Positions 40,162-47,949 of a DNA stretch of 64,000 nucleotides are shown one piece after another; position 1 is the stretch's first letter; the number at the start of each line of letters is the position of its first letter. Origin of the DNA: Thermocatellispora tengchongensis (GTDB lineage Bacteria > Actinomycetota > Actinomycetes > Streptosporangiales > Streptosporangiaceae). Made by a program: the position numbers and the translations under genes. The stretch spans positions 1-64,000 of the forward strand of contig NZ_JACHGN010000017.1 in assembly GCF_014202315.1 (NCBI RefSeq), in the 5' to 3' direction. The notes under the pieces were generated by a model. The model was not told the origin of the DNA and did no database searches. It saw only the letters and a program-made list of their open reading frames with translations.

Positions 40162-40636
40162 ATTCTGGACTGAACCAGGTTGCCGACAGATCTCTCGCGA
40201 TGATACGCAAACACCCCCGGGTGCATTGTAGTTCATGGCTGCATCCGTGCTCATGCGGGAGGATTTCATCAAGTTGAACATCGCCCAGCCGTCTCGTTTC
40301 CGGCCAGATCTCGCCGACTCCGCGCCATTCCTTAGCGCTCACATCGAATTGAACTACATCGGAATATGAAATCTCAAGCGCTTGCTCATGCTTAAATTGG
40401 CTTGGAGCCAAGACAATCACAACGGCCAGCAACCCAACCTTGTCGCTAAGGCTGATCGAACCAAGTTGAAGGTCCTTGATGCAGCGACTTCCGAAGAAGT
40501 TGTAGTGATCGGGGTCCGAGGCGAAGCGTGCAGCGCCTTCGGGCAGGCTAGCCTGCAGTGACGGCAGGATATCTAGGTAGGGCTCGGGATTCAAGGAGAA
40601 GCCTCCATGGATATTCTCTATCTTGATGAATTGCAT
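40160..40636 (-). CDS. Putative immunity protein for the second HINT toxin
   Basis: A 158-residue protein starting at ATG 40636 (MQFIKIENIHGGFSLNPEPY), 1 bp after the toxin's TAG. Segments: LDILPSLQASLPEGAARFAS, DPDHYNFFGSRCIKDLQLGS, VQFDVSAKEWRGVGEIWPET. Beta-rich, acidic, no signal peptide, as expected for a cytosolic immunity protein. No family recognised. Lower GC and codon use unlike the core genes. It stays open while its toxin carries a premature stop. The frame is open further upstream to 40765, but that part lies in the toxin domain. Confidence 0.5.
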   Translation of the reverse strand: MQFIKIENIHGGFSLNPEPYLDILPSLQASLPEGAARFASDPDHYNFFGSRCIKDLQLGSISLSDKVGLLAVVIVLAPSQFKHEQALEISYSDVVQFDVSAKEWRGVGEIWPETRRLGDVQLDEILPHEHGCSHELQCTRGCLRIIARDLSATWFSPE

Positions 40637-40637
40637 G

Positions 40638-41470
40638 CTAGCAGACATCTCCGACGTGTGGCCTCTTCCGGGAGTCACCCTTGATCGTATCATCCGCACC
40701 CAGACGTTTAGCTCGCCGTATCTCGTCAACGGCCACACCCTTGAGACGATTCTCCACGACGTCATCGAGTCTCATGTCTGCGCAGTGTCCGTGTTTGCCG
40801 ATCCAGCCATTACTGCCGTAGTTTCCAACCTCTTTCCAGCAGTAAACGTGCACCTCAAAGTGTGCCTGACCGTGATAGGTGAAACAATCGATCCTTCCGG
40901 TGCATTTTCCAGCAATATTGGATTCTGGATCGTTTCCATCAGAGTTTTGAACCAGGATCGCTTGGTCGCCTGCCAGCACATGGTAGGTGTGGATGTCAGC
41001 GACGGTCAGGTTGTGAACCTGCTGGTAGGCCGTTCATTTCTTGATCGCTTTGACCTGGACGTATGTGCCGGCAGAGGTCCGCAACCACCACATGCCGGGC
41101 TTGAGATCTTTGGCGTTGACCCACGCGTGCAGCTCGAACACCCAGAAGGGGTGGATCTCCGTGGCGATGACGAGGCCGGTTTGGTTGCTCTTGCGACCAT
41201 CGGTGTCAACGGTGGCCTGAACGAGGTTCTTGAAGTCCTCGCCGGCGATCAGTGCGGTGACCGGTTTGGCCATGGTCGCACCGGTTTCAGGATCAGCGGC
41301 CAGCACCTTGTCACCGACCTGGACATCTTCTGGTGCCGTCGCCATGAGGAGGTTCCATTGCCAAGACTTGCCGCCGGATCAGCGGGACCGTATTGCAGAG
41401 GGGAAATAGCAGATCGGCCGTAGCGGTCGAGGATCACCTGCATTGGCACCGTTGCCGGATGCGGGCGCAC
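40638..41470 (-). pseudogene. Second HINT-domain toxin, interrupted by a TGG-to-TGA stop
   Basis: The minus strand reads a second HINT domain: EDVQVGDKVLAADPETGATM, EDFKNLVQATVDTDGRKSNQ, HPFWVFELHAWVNAKDLKPG, YVQVKAIKK, then TGA (41031-41033) where the first toxin has Trp (KKWTAYQRV), then in the same frame TAYQQVHNLTVADIHTYHVL, AILVQNSDGN. The rest is a short Cys-rich effector domain (CTGRIDCFTYHGQAHFEVHV, YCWKEVGNYGSNGWIGKHGH) ending at TAG 40638-40640. The HINT start (normally a Cys-Ser-Phe block) is frameshifted above 41345. The single nonsense change makes read-through or reversion conceivable. Same architecture as the toxin at 38691-39490. Confidence 0.6.
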
Positions 41471-41497
41471 ACCGCCGCCACATTAGCAGAGGCTTTC

Positions 41498-41858
41498 CTA
41501 TTGAATCCCTCGGACCACTTTCTTGGCGGTCCCGATAGCCCAAGCTATCAGTTCCGCCGCGCCACTTACGGAGAATTGCGGGTCTCGAAGTTCGATGGCG
41601 CTTTCGCCGGAAGTAATATCATCGAAGTCGGTCACTTTGATCGACCTCCCATTGAATTTATGTATAGACAATCCCGATCTCCGTTCGATCCAAGAATCCC
41701 GAGAATTCTCTCGAGAAGCCGGGATATGGGCACCCGGGTCCGCAGTCGCCCCATACACTTAGGGGCCCTATGGTCCTCAGGCGTCGTACCACTCTAGCCA
41801 TCACCTTCCAGGGATGCAGTCGCACGTTGGCCAAATACCTGCGTACTCGAGCGTCCAT
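41498..41858 (-). pseudogene. Hypothetical protein, apparently frameshifted
   Basis: The two halves read in different frames: FSREFSGFLDRTEIGIVYT (ending at 41658) and then FNGRSIKVTDFDDITSGESA, IELRDPQFSVSGAAELIAWA (to 41498). Joined at about 41650 they give a plausible domain with a C-terminal amphipathic helix. No family is recognised. It precedes the second toxin in the same orientation and may be the upstream part of the same secreted protein or another immunity-like gene. Confidence 0.3.
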
Positions 41859-42116
41859 GGGGCGGTTCCCGTCAGTAACAACTTCGCGGTCGCAGCCTTC
41901 ATTCAGAGTATCTTTGGGCTTGTCTGCGCCTTGCTCGTTCCGGTCCTAGGCTTTGTGCTCGGCGTCATGGCCTGCATCTTCGGAGGGCTCGGAATGAGCC
42001 GGGCCAACAAAGTGGGCAAGGGGCAAGGCTTGGCGATCACGGCAATCGTTCTCGGCCCTATTGCGATCATTGGCAGTGTCGGGTCGTTCTTCGTCTGGGC
42101 GAGCATCAATAGCTAG
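41814..42116 (+). CDS. DUF4190 domain membrane protein
   Basis: A 100-residue protein: a short hydrophilic N-terminus, then NNFAVAAFIQSIFGLVCALL (TM1), VPVLGFVLGVMACIFGG (TM2), the linker GMSRANKVGKGQGLAITAIV (the G-x-G-L-A-I-T-A-I-V-L-G DUF4190 hallmark) and a third hydrophobic helix. DUF4190 proteins are small membrane proteins of unknown function, widespread in Actinobacteria. ATG 41814 is the first in-frame start; a better one (GTG 41865 region) would still leave the domain whole. Confidence 0.75.
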   Translation: MQSHVGQIPAYSSVHGAVPVSNNFAVAAFIQSIFGLVCALLVPVLGFVLGVMACIFGGLGMSRANKVGKGQGLAITAIVLGPIAIIGSVGSFFVWASINS

Positions 42117-42313
42117 GCGAAAATCGGCATACCCAGGACCTGCGCCGAGATGGTGAGTGTGTAGCCATGGTGAGCGCTGGCGACGATGCGTGGCGTTAGG
42201 GAGATCTTCTTGGTGATGGAGCGAACGATCCAACGACTGCCTGCATCACCGCCAGTGGAGCTTCGGCCGATGACGATGCCCCGGGTCCGGTGTTCGATGA
42301 AGACAGCGCGCAA
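42113..42313 (-). CDS. Small hypothetical protein (weak)
   Basis: A 66-residue frame, convergent with the DUF4190 gene and overlapping its stop, reads RAVFIEHRTRGIVIGRSSTG, GDAGSRWIVRSITKKISLTP, RIVASAHHGYTLTISAQVLG. It looks more protein-like than the surrounding frames, but has no family, no ribosome site and no neighbours. It may be the C-terminus of a decayed gene. Confidence 0.2.
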   Translation of the reverse strand: MRAVFIEHRTRGIVIGRSSTGGDAGSRWIVRSITKKISLTPRIVASAHHGYTLTISAQVLGMPIFA

Positions 42314-42390
42314 GTATCGGTATAGAGGCTGTTGGTCCTCCGCTCGGGCCGAGTGATGGTTACGCTCCAGATGGAGGTGATTACATTACA

Positions 42391-42801
42391 ATGTACGGCA
42401 GGGATGACGGCGAGTGGGACCGGCTGGCTGAGGCGGGCGAAACTTTCCTGATCGAGCGGGCGCGCTTACGCCGGACGACGAGCTATACGGAACTTAATGC
42501 AGTCCTCCAGAGTCGCACCGGCCTTCCCGGCTTTGACTTCGGGGTGCAAAGCGGACGCTCGGCAATGGGTCACCTGCTGGGCCTGATCGTTGAGCGCAAC
42601 TTTCCCAGGACCGGCCTGATGATCTCAGCCTTGGTCATCTATTTGGACGGCAACGATGCCGGCAGTGGCTTCTACAAGCTGGCGGCTGATCGAGGGTTGC
42701 TCACCCCTAACCCGTCAAAGCAGCAGCGGGAGGCATTCTGGGTAGGGCAGCTCAACCGGCTCTACTCCCACTACTCACCCCAGGGGAGGGCGGCACGATA
42801 A
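42391..42801 (+). CDS. Hypothetical protein
   Basis: A 136-residue cytosolic protein from ATG 42391: EWDRLAEAGETFLIERARLR, TTSYTELNAVLQSRTGLPGF, DFGVQSGRSAMGHLLGLIVE, GLMISALVIYLDGNDAGSGF, YKLAADRGLLTPNPSKQQRE, AFWVGQLNRLYSHYS. A well-formed alpha/beta protein with moderate GC. I have seen no named domain that fits; similar proteins appear as lone hypotheticals in Actinobacteria. Upstream is an AT-rich promoter-like patch (42362-42390). It is the last gene before the BREX operon, in the same direction, 516 bp away. Confidence 0.55.
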   Translation: MYGRDDGEWDRLAEAGETFLIERARLRRTTSYTELNAVLQSRTGLPGFDFGVQSGRSAMGHLLGLIVERNFPRTGLMISALVIYLDGNDAGSGFYKLAADRGLLTPNPSKQQREAFWVGQLNRLYSHYSPQGRAAR

Positions 42802-43317
42802 GGCGCGATAAGGCATGATATGGGGTGAACCGGTGTCAACATCACCGCTTGTTCTGTTCTGGTGGAACGGCCCGAGCGGCGTCGTGTGGGCCCATTGGCC
42901 CGATGATGGAGCGGACGGGCAGCGTGTGCTGTCGATTGATCCTCGGCCCGGCAGGGTGAAGCTCGCGTTGATACACCGGCCGCCATAGTGATCGTCGGGC
43001 TGTGCATGTGTCTGTGGTCCTCGCCTCCGCCCCGGCATCATTCGCCAACGACGGGCACCTCGCCCGTCACGGGCGCTCGCCCCCGTTAGAACCGGCGTGG
43101 AGGTTGGTGACGGAGCGGCTCAGTAGCTTCACACAGAGGGCCGTCGATGACCGGTGAGGAAGGGAGTGAGTGTTCTCATCCTCTTGCTGGGCGTCTTTCC
43201 TGCAACGTTCTGTTCATTTGATTCCTCGAACGTCGTCGCGTGCCGATACGATTCGGCCGAAGGGCCGTCTCGTCTGGTGACCGACGAGGCATGACATCGA
43301 TAAAGCGGAGTGGGCGC
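42802..43317 (+). promoter_or_regulatory. Leader/promoter region of the BREX operon
   Basis: A 516-bp gap with no convincing gene. It begins with a short repeat GATAAGGC-GC-GATAAGGC (about 42799-42816). Just upstream of pglW there is an inverted repeat CTCGTC-N8-GACGAG (43269-43288) and an AT-richer TTGATTCCTCG (about 43218). The pglW start has GGAG 7 bp before ATG 43318. Antisense open frames in this gap have no coding character. Confidence 0.35.
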
Positions 43318-46300
43318 ATGCTCGAAGGCCGGTGGACCACCGTCACCGAGTCCGAGTTCGACCACGAGCGCCGTGGTCTCGAGGCCATCCGCGAGAAGCT
43401 CCCCGACGCCGAACCCTGGCGGGCCTGGTCCAACTTCACCTTCACCGCGCACGCCGGTCATGTGCGGGAGGTCGACCTGCTGGTCATCACCCCCGGTGGC
43501 GTCTGCATGGTCGAGCTCAAGGACTGGCGCGGCAGCCTCACCACCGAGAACGGCACCTGGGTGCAGACCACCCGCGACGGACGCCGCATCCCGCATGGCA
43601 ATCCGCTGCACCTGGTGAACAAGAAGGCCAAGGAGCTGGCCACACTGCTGGGGCAGAACGGTAAGCGCGTGTGGGTGTCCGCGGCGGTGTGCTTCACCGA
43701 CTCCTCGCTGCGGGTGAACCTGCCCGCCCACGACCAGAACGGCGTCTACACGATCGACAGGCTCGTCGAGATGCTGCGGCAGCCCGCGCGTGACGAGCGG
43801 CGGCGCATCACCCCGGCCGACTCCCGTCAGGTCAAGACCGCGCTGGAGCGAGTGGGCATACGCCGTAGCGACGCGGAGTACAAGGTCGGCCCGTACCTCC
43901 TGGAGCGCAAGTCCTTCGACACCGGTCCCACGTGGGCTGATTACCTAGCCCGCCACAGCGAGCTGCCCGAGCTGGCGCGGGTCCGCATCTACCTGCGGGA
44001 GCGCGGCTCTGACGAGTCGATCCGGGCGTCCGTCGAGAACGCCGCCCGGCGTGAGGCCGCCATCCTGCGCCGCTTTCGCCACCCCGGCGTCGTGCAGCTC
44101 AAGCAGTACGACCCCTCCGGGCACTCGGCCGGCCCGGCGCTGATCTTCGACTACCACCCGCAGACTCTGCGCCTGGACGAGTATCTGGTTCAGTACGGCG
44201 ACAAGCTCGACATCCTCGGCCGGATGGTCCTGGTTCGGCAGCTCGCCGAGACGATGCGCTCCGCGCACTCCAGCCGGATCCACCATCGCGCGCTGGCCGC
44301 GCGCTCGGTGCAGGTGATCCCCCGCAACCGGGGCCGCGAGGGGCAGGCCATCGGGGAGGAGGCGGCCTGGCTCGCACCGCACCTACAGATCTCCGACTGG
44401 CAGATCGCGACGCAGCGCAGCGGCAGCGGATCGTCGCAGGGCATGACCCGGTTCGCGCCGACCGCCCTGTCGGCGATCCACCTGGCCGAAGGGTCGGACC
44501 CGTACCTGGCGCCCGAGCTGACCGCGGTGAGTCCCGATCCGATCGCCCTCGACGTGTACGGCCTTGGCGTGCTCACCTATCTGCTGGCAACGGGGCGGCC
44601 TCCGGCGGCGAGCCAGGCAGAACTGCTGGCCCGGCTGGAGGCGGGGGAGGGCCTGCGTCCCAGTGCGATCGTGGACGGCCTGTCGGAGGACATCGACGAG
44701 CTGGTGCAGGCCGCGACCGCCTACCGGCCCGAGCGGCGGCTTGCGACGGTCGATGAGTTCCTGGAGATGCTTGAGTGCGTGGAGGACTCACTGACCGCCC
44801 CCGCCTCCGGCTCGGGTGACACCGGTGCGTCGGCGCAGACCCCCGAGAAAGACCCGTTGGAGGCCGTCGCGGGCGACGTGCTGGCCGGCCGCTGGGAGGT
44901 CCGGCGCCGCCTGGGCACCGGCTCGACGAGCCGCGCCTTCCTCGTCCGGGATCTGCAGGCCGACCAGGCACGTGGGGCCCGCGCGCTCGCGGTGCTGAAG
45001 GTGGCCCTGTCCGACAGCCGCGGCGAGGTCCTGGCCCGCGAGGCCGAGGTAATGGGACGGCTGCGTCCCGATTCGCGGATCATCCGGCTGGTCGAGCCGG
45101 AGCCCTTGCTCATCGGTGGCCGCACGGTCCTGGTGCTGGAGTACGTCGGCGACGAGCGGGACCCGGACGAGCAGGGGGAGTCCGCAAGCGGAACGCGTCG
45201 TCGCGAGGAGACCGTGGCGCGGCAGCTCCGCGAGGGCGGCCGGCTCCAGGTCGACCAGTTGGAGGCGTACGGCGACTACCTGTTCGGCGCGGTCGACTTC
45301 CTGGAGGGCGAAGGCGTCTGGCACCGCGACATCAAGCCGGACAACATCGCCATCCGTGTGCGTCCCAACCGCACCCGCGAGCTGGTGCTGATCGACTTCT
45401 CGCTGGCCGGATACCCGGTGCAGGAGACGGACGCCGGCACCGACGGTTACCTCGATCCGTTCATCGGCACTCTGACGCGTTCGGTGTACGACGCGCACGC
45501 CGAGCGGTACGCGGTCGCCGTCACCCTGCACGAGATGGCCTCGGGCGAGCTGCCCAAGTGGGGCGACGGCAAGGTGTCGCCTCGCCAGACCGATCCGGAC
45601 GACTGGCCCTTCCCGACGATCGCGGCCGACGCGTTCGACCCGGCGATCCGGGATGGGCTCGTCGCCTTCTTCCAGAAGGCCCTGCACCGTGATGTCGCAC
45701 GGCGCTTCAGCGATCTCAAGCCGATGCGGGACGCCTGGAAGAAGATCTTCCTGGACATGGCGGAGACGGTTCCGTCCGGTCATCGAACCTCCCGGCACCC
45801 GGCCTCCGACGAGACGGGTGGCGCGGCCCCGGCGATCGCCGAAGCCGAGCCGGAGTCGGCAGAGCAGCAGCGCGACCGGCTGGCCGCCGAGGTCACCCGC
45901 GACACCCACCTTTCGGCCGCGGGTCTGACCCCGGCCGCCGAGTCGTTCCTGTACGGCCTGGGCGTGACGACCGTAGGCGAGTTGCTGGACTACAGCCAGC
46001 GCAACCTCGTCAACGCCCCCGGCCTCGGTGCCAAGACCCGTAACGAGATCCAGCGCCGCCAGCGCGAGTGGGGCGAGCGGCTGCGCCAAGCGCCCATCTC
46101 GCCGCTCACCCCGGAGGGCCGCCGCGCCGCGGAAGAGGAGCTGGAGCGGCTGAGCGCAGCGGAGTCCGCACTGGCGGACACCCTCGCAGCGGGGGAGGCC
46201 GCGGACGACCTTTCCCAGCGCGTCCTGCGCTCCGTCAGCCTGGATACGATCGCCGCGCTGCTGGTGCCGAAGCTGAAGAGCAACGGGTCGAACCGCAACG

Positions 46301-47949
46301 AGGTCGAGATGGTTCGGCTGCTGCTCCGACTCCCCGATGAGCACGGCGAACTGCCCGGCATCGGGGTCTGGCCGAAGCAGAAAGACGTTGCCACGGCCCT
46401 CGAACTCAGCGCCGGCCGCATCCCGCAGATGCTGAAGACCCAGCGGACGCGATGGAAGAAGCTGCCTGCGGTAGGGGCATTGCGGGAGGAGATCCTGGCG
46501 CTGCTGGCCGGGCTCGGCCGGGTCGCCTCCGCCGCCGAGATCGCCGACGCCCTGGCCGTACGGCGCGGCACGCGCCTGCAGGGCCGCGAACAGCGCCGCG
46601 CGCTTGCCCTGGCGGCCGTACGGGCGGTGGTGGAGGTGGAACAGCTCGTCCCGGAGGAGAGCGCGTTCCGGCACGCCGCCAACCGGGAGGCCGTGGACGA
46701 GGGAATGGGCGCGGGCCTGCTGGCCCTGGAGGTCGGTGAGGACGACGGTCCCGACACTCCGTCGGCTCCCGGTCTGCTCGACTACGCCCACCGTCTGGGG
46801 CGGGTCGCCGACCGACTCGCCAAGCTCGACACGCTGCCGACAGCCACGACCGTGCTGGGCGAGCTGGGGGCGATCACCCCTCCGCCTGGCGCTATCGAGT
46901 GGGACGAGCGCCGCATGGTCGAGCTGGCCGTCGCCGCATCCCGTAACGCCGCCGCCACGCCGCGGCTGGAGATCTACCCGCGTGACCTTCCGCTGGTGCG
47001 GGCGCTACGGCTCACCCAGGCGGGGCTGGTACGGCTCATCCCGGGCGTCCCGGAGGGACGGCAGCCGGGCCTGACCGCCGAGGACATCCACGAGCGGGTG
47101 CGTGCCCGTTTCCCCGAGCTGACGGACGGCCGGGGTGGTCGCGAGCTGCCGACCGGGGGAGCGCTGACCAAGGCCCTGCGGGACGCGGGTTTCGACCTTG
47201 TCTTGTCCACTCGAGAGGACACCGGAACCCCTCGCTATCTGCCGACGCGCATGGACACGGTCTCCAGCTACCTGACCGTGCGCGCCTGGCGGCACACCAC
47301 CGCCACCACCGGCATCACCCGGTATGCCGACGACCCCCAGATCGCGGGAGCGGTGCGCGCGGAGGAACGGCTCGCCGCTTCGGCTCGCCGGGACGGGTTC
47401 CGGGTGCTCACCGTACGTGCGGGGCTGACCAGGGAGGCGATCGCCGAGCTTGCGGGTGGGTCCGGCAGGTTCGGGGCCGAGGCGGTCTCGATGACCGGGC
47501 TGTTCCTGGAGGTCATGCACGAGCTGGTGCCGCCGGGCACCAAGCCGACCTGGGAGACCATCCTGCGCGCGGACGTCGCCGAGCCCGGCACCAGGGCGGC
47601 GCTGAAGTTCGCGGAATATGCGCGTACCGCCTGGGGCCGGATCGAGCCGAGGGTACGTGGGCTGCTGGAGTCGGGCGCCGGCCCGGTGCTGCTGACCGAT
47701 GCCATGGTGTTCGCCCGCTACGACGCCATGGGCGTGCTCGACCGGTTGGCGGCTGCGGCCCGGCAGGGCATGCGAGGGCTGTGGCTGCTGTGCCCGCAGG
47801 GTGACCCGGAACGTGAGCCGAGGCTGGGCACGGTCGCCGTGCCGTATCAGGCGGGGCTGGGTGAGTGGATCGTGCTGCCGGACTCGTGGGTCAGCAACGA
47901 GCACCGGGCCGCGGCGAAGAGTCAGAAGGTGTGGGGAGAGGCGAGATGA
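43318..47949 (+). CDS. pglW: BREX type 2 serine/threonine kinase PglW
   Basis: A 1543-residue PglW. ATG 43318 (MLEGRWTTVTESEFDHERRG) is preferred over the frame's earlier start at 43240 because the homologous sequence and ribosome site begin here. Order: NERD nuclease-related domain (about 20-170; EVDLLVITPGGVCMVELKDW); a first kinase-like domain (about 185-480) that lacks the HRD catalytic loop (it reads HHRALAARSV) and DFG (SDWQIA), so a pseudokinase; an active-looking second kinase (about 520-800; LGTGSTSRAFLV, WHRDIKPDNIAI with HRD at about 670, LIDFSLAG); a helix-hairpin/RNAP-alpha-CTD-like strip (about 860-920); a long C-terminal helical part. First gene of the BREX operon; its TGA overlaps the pglX ATG. 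Confidence 0.93.
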   Translation: MLEGRWTTVTESEFDHERRGLEAIREKLPDAEPWRAWSNFTFTAHAGHVREVDLLVITPGGVCMVELKDWRGSLTTENGTWVQTTRDGRRIPHGNPLHLVNKKAKELATLLGQNGKRVWVSAAVCFTDSSLRVNLPAHDQNGVYTIDRLVEMLRQPARDERRRITPADSRQVKTALERVGIRRSDAEYKVGPYLLERKSFDTGPTWADYLARHSELPELARVRIYLRERGSDESIRASVENAARREAAILRRFRHPGVVQLKQYDPSGHSAGPALIFDYHPQTLRLDEYLVQYGDKLDILGRMVLVRQLAETMRSAHSSRIHHRALAARSVQVIPRNRGREGQAIGEEAAWLAPHLQISDWQIATQRSGSGSSQGMTRFAPTALSAIHLAEGSDPYLAPELTAVSPDPIALDVYGLGVLTYLLATGRPPAASQAELLARLEAGEGLRPSAIVDGLSEDIDELVQAATAYRPERRLATVDEFLEMLECVEDSLTAPASGSGDTGASAQTPEKDPLEAVAGDVLAGRWEVRRRLGTGSTSRAFLVRDLQADQARGARALAVLKVALSDSRGEVLAREAEVMGRLRPDSRIIRLVEPEPLLIGGRTVLVLEYVGDERDPDEQGESASGTRRREETVARQLREGGRLQVDQLEAYGDYLFGAVDFLEGEGVWHRDIKPDNIAIRVRPNRTRELVLIDFSLAGYPVQETDAGTDGYLDPFIGTLTRSVYDAHAERYAVAVTLHEMASGELPKWGDGKVSPRQTDPDDWPFPTIAADAFDPAIRDGLVAFFQKALHRDVARRFSDLKPMRDAWKKIFLDMAETVPSGHRTSRHPASDETGGAAPAIAEAEPESAEQQRDRLAAEVTRDTHLSAAGLTPAAESFLYGLGVTTVGELLDYSQRNLVNAPGLGAKTRNEIQRRQREWGERLRQAPISPLTPEGRRAAEEELERLSAAESALADTLAAGEAADDLSQRVLRSVSLDTIAALLVPKLKSNGSNRNEVEMVRLLLRLPDEHGELPGIGVWPKQKDVATALELSAGRIPQMLKTQRTRWKKLPAVGALREEILALLAGLGRVASAAEIADALAVRRGTRLQGREQRRALALAAVRAVVEVEQLVPEESAFRHAANREAVDEGMGAGLLALEVGEDDGPDTPSAPGLLDYAHRLGRVADRLAKLDTLPTATTVLGELGAITPPPGAIEWDERRMVELAVAASRNAAATPRLEIYPRDLPLVRALRLTQAGLVRLIPGVPEGRQPGLTAEDIHERVRARFPELTDGRGGRELPTGGALTKALRDAGFDLVLSTREDTGTPRYLPTRMDTVSSYLTVRAWRHTTATTGITRYADDPQIAGAVRAEERLAASARRDGFRVLTVRAGLTREAIAELAGGSGRFGAEAVSMTGLFLEVMHELVPPGTKPTWETILRADVAEPGTRAALKFAEYARTAWGRIEPRVRGLLESGAGPVLLTDAMVFARYDAMGVLDRLAAAARQGMRGLWLLCPQGDPEREPRLGTVAVPYQAGLGEWIVLPDSWVSNEHRAAAKSQKVWGEAR

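Noticed and set aside
42842-43048. Three overlapping minus-strand frames before pglW
   Set aside because: They overlap each other in different frames, have no ribosome sites, and lack any family resemblance.
44788-46791. Long minus-strand open frame inside pglW
   Set aside because: Antisense shadow of a well-supported gene; low-complexity composition and no motif. The same holds for 53269-54864, 55611-57185 and 58318-59994.
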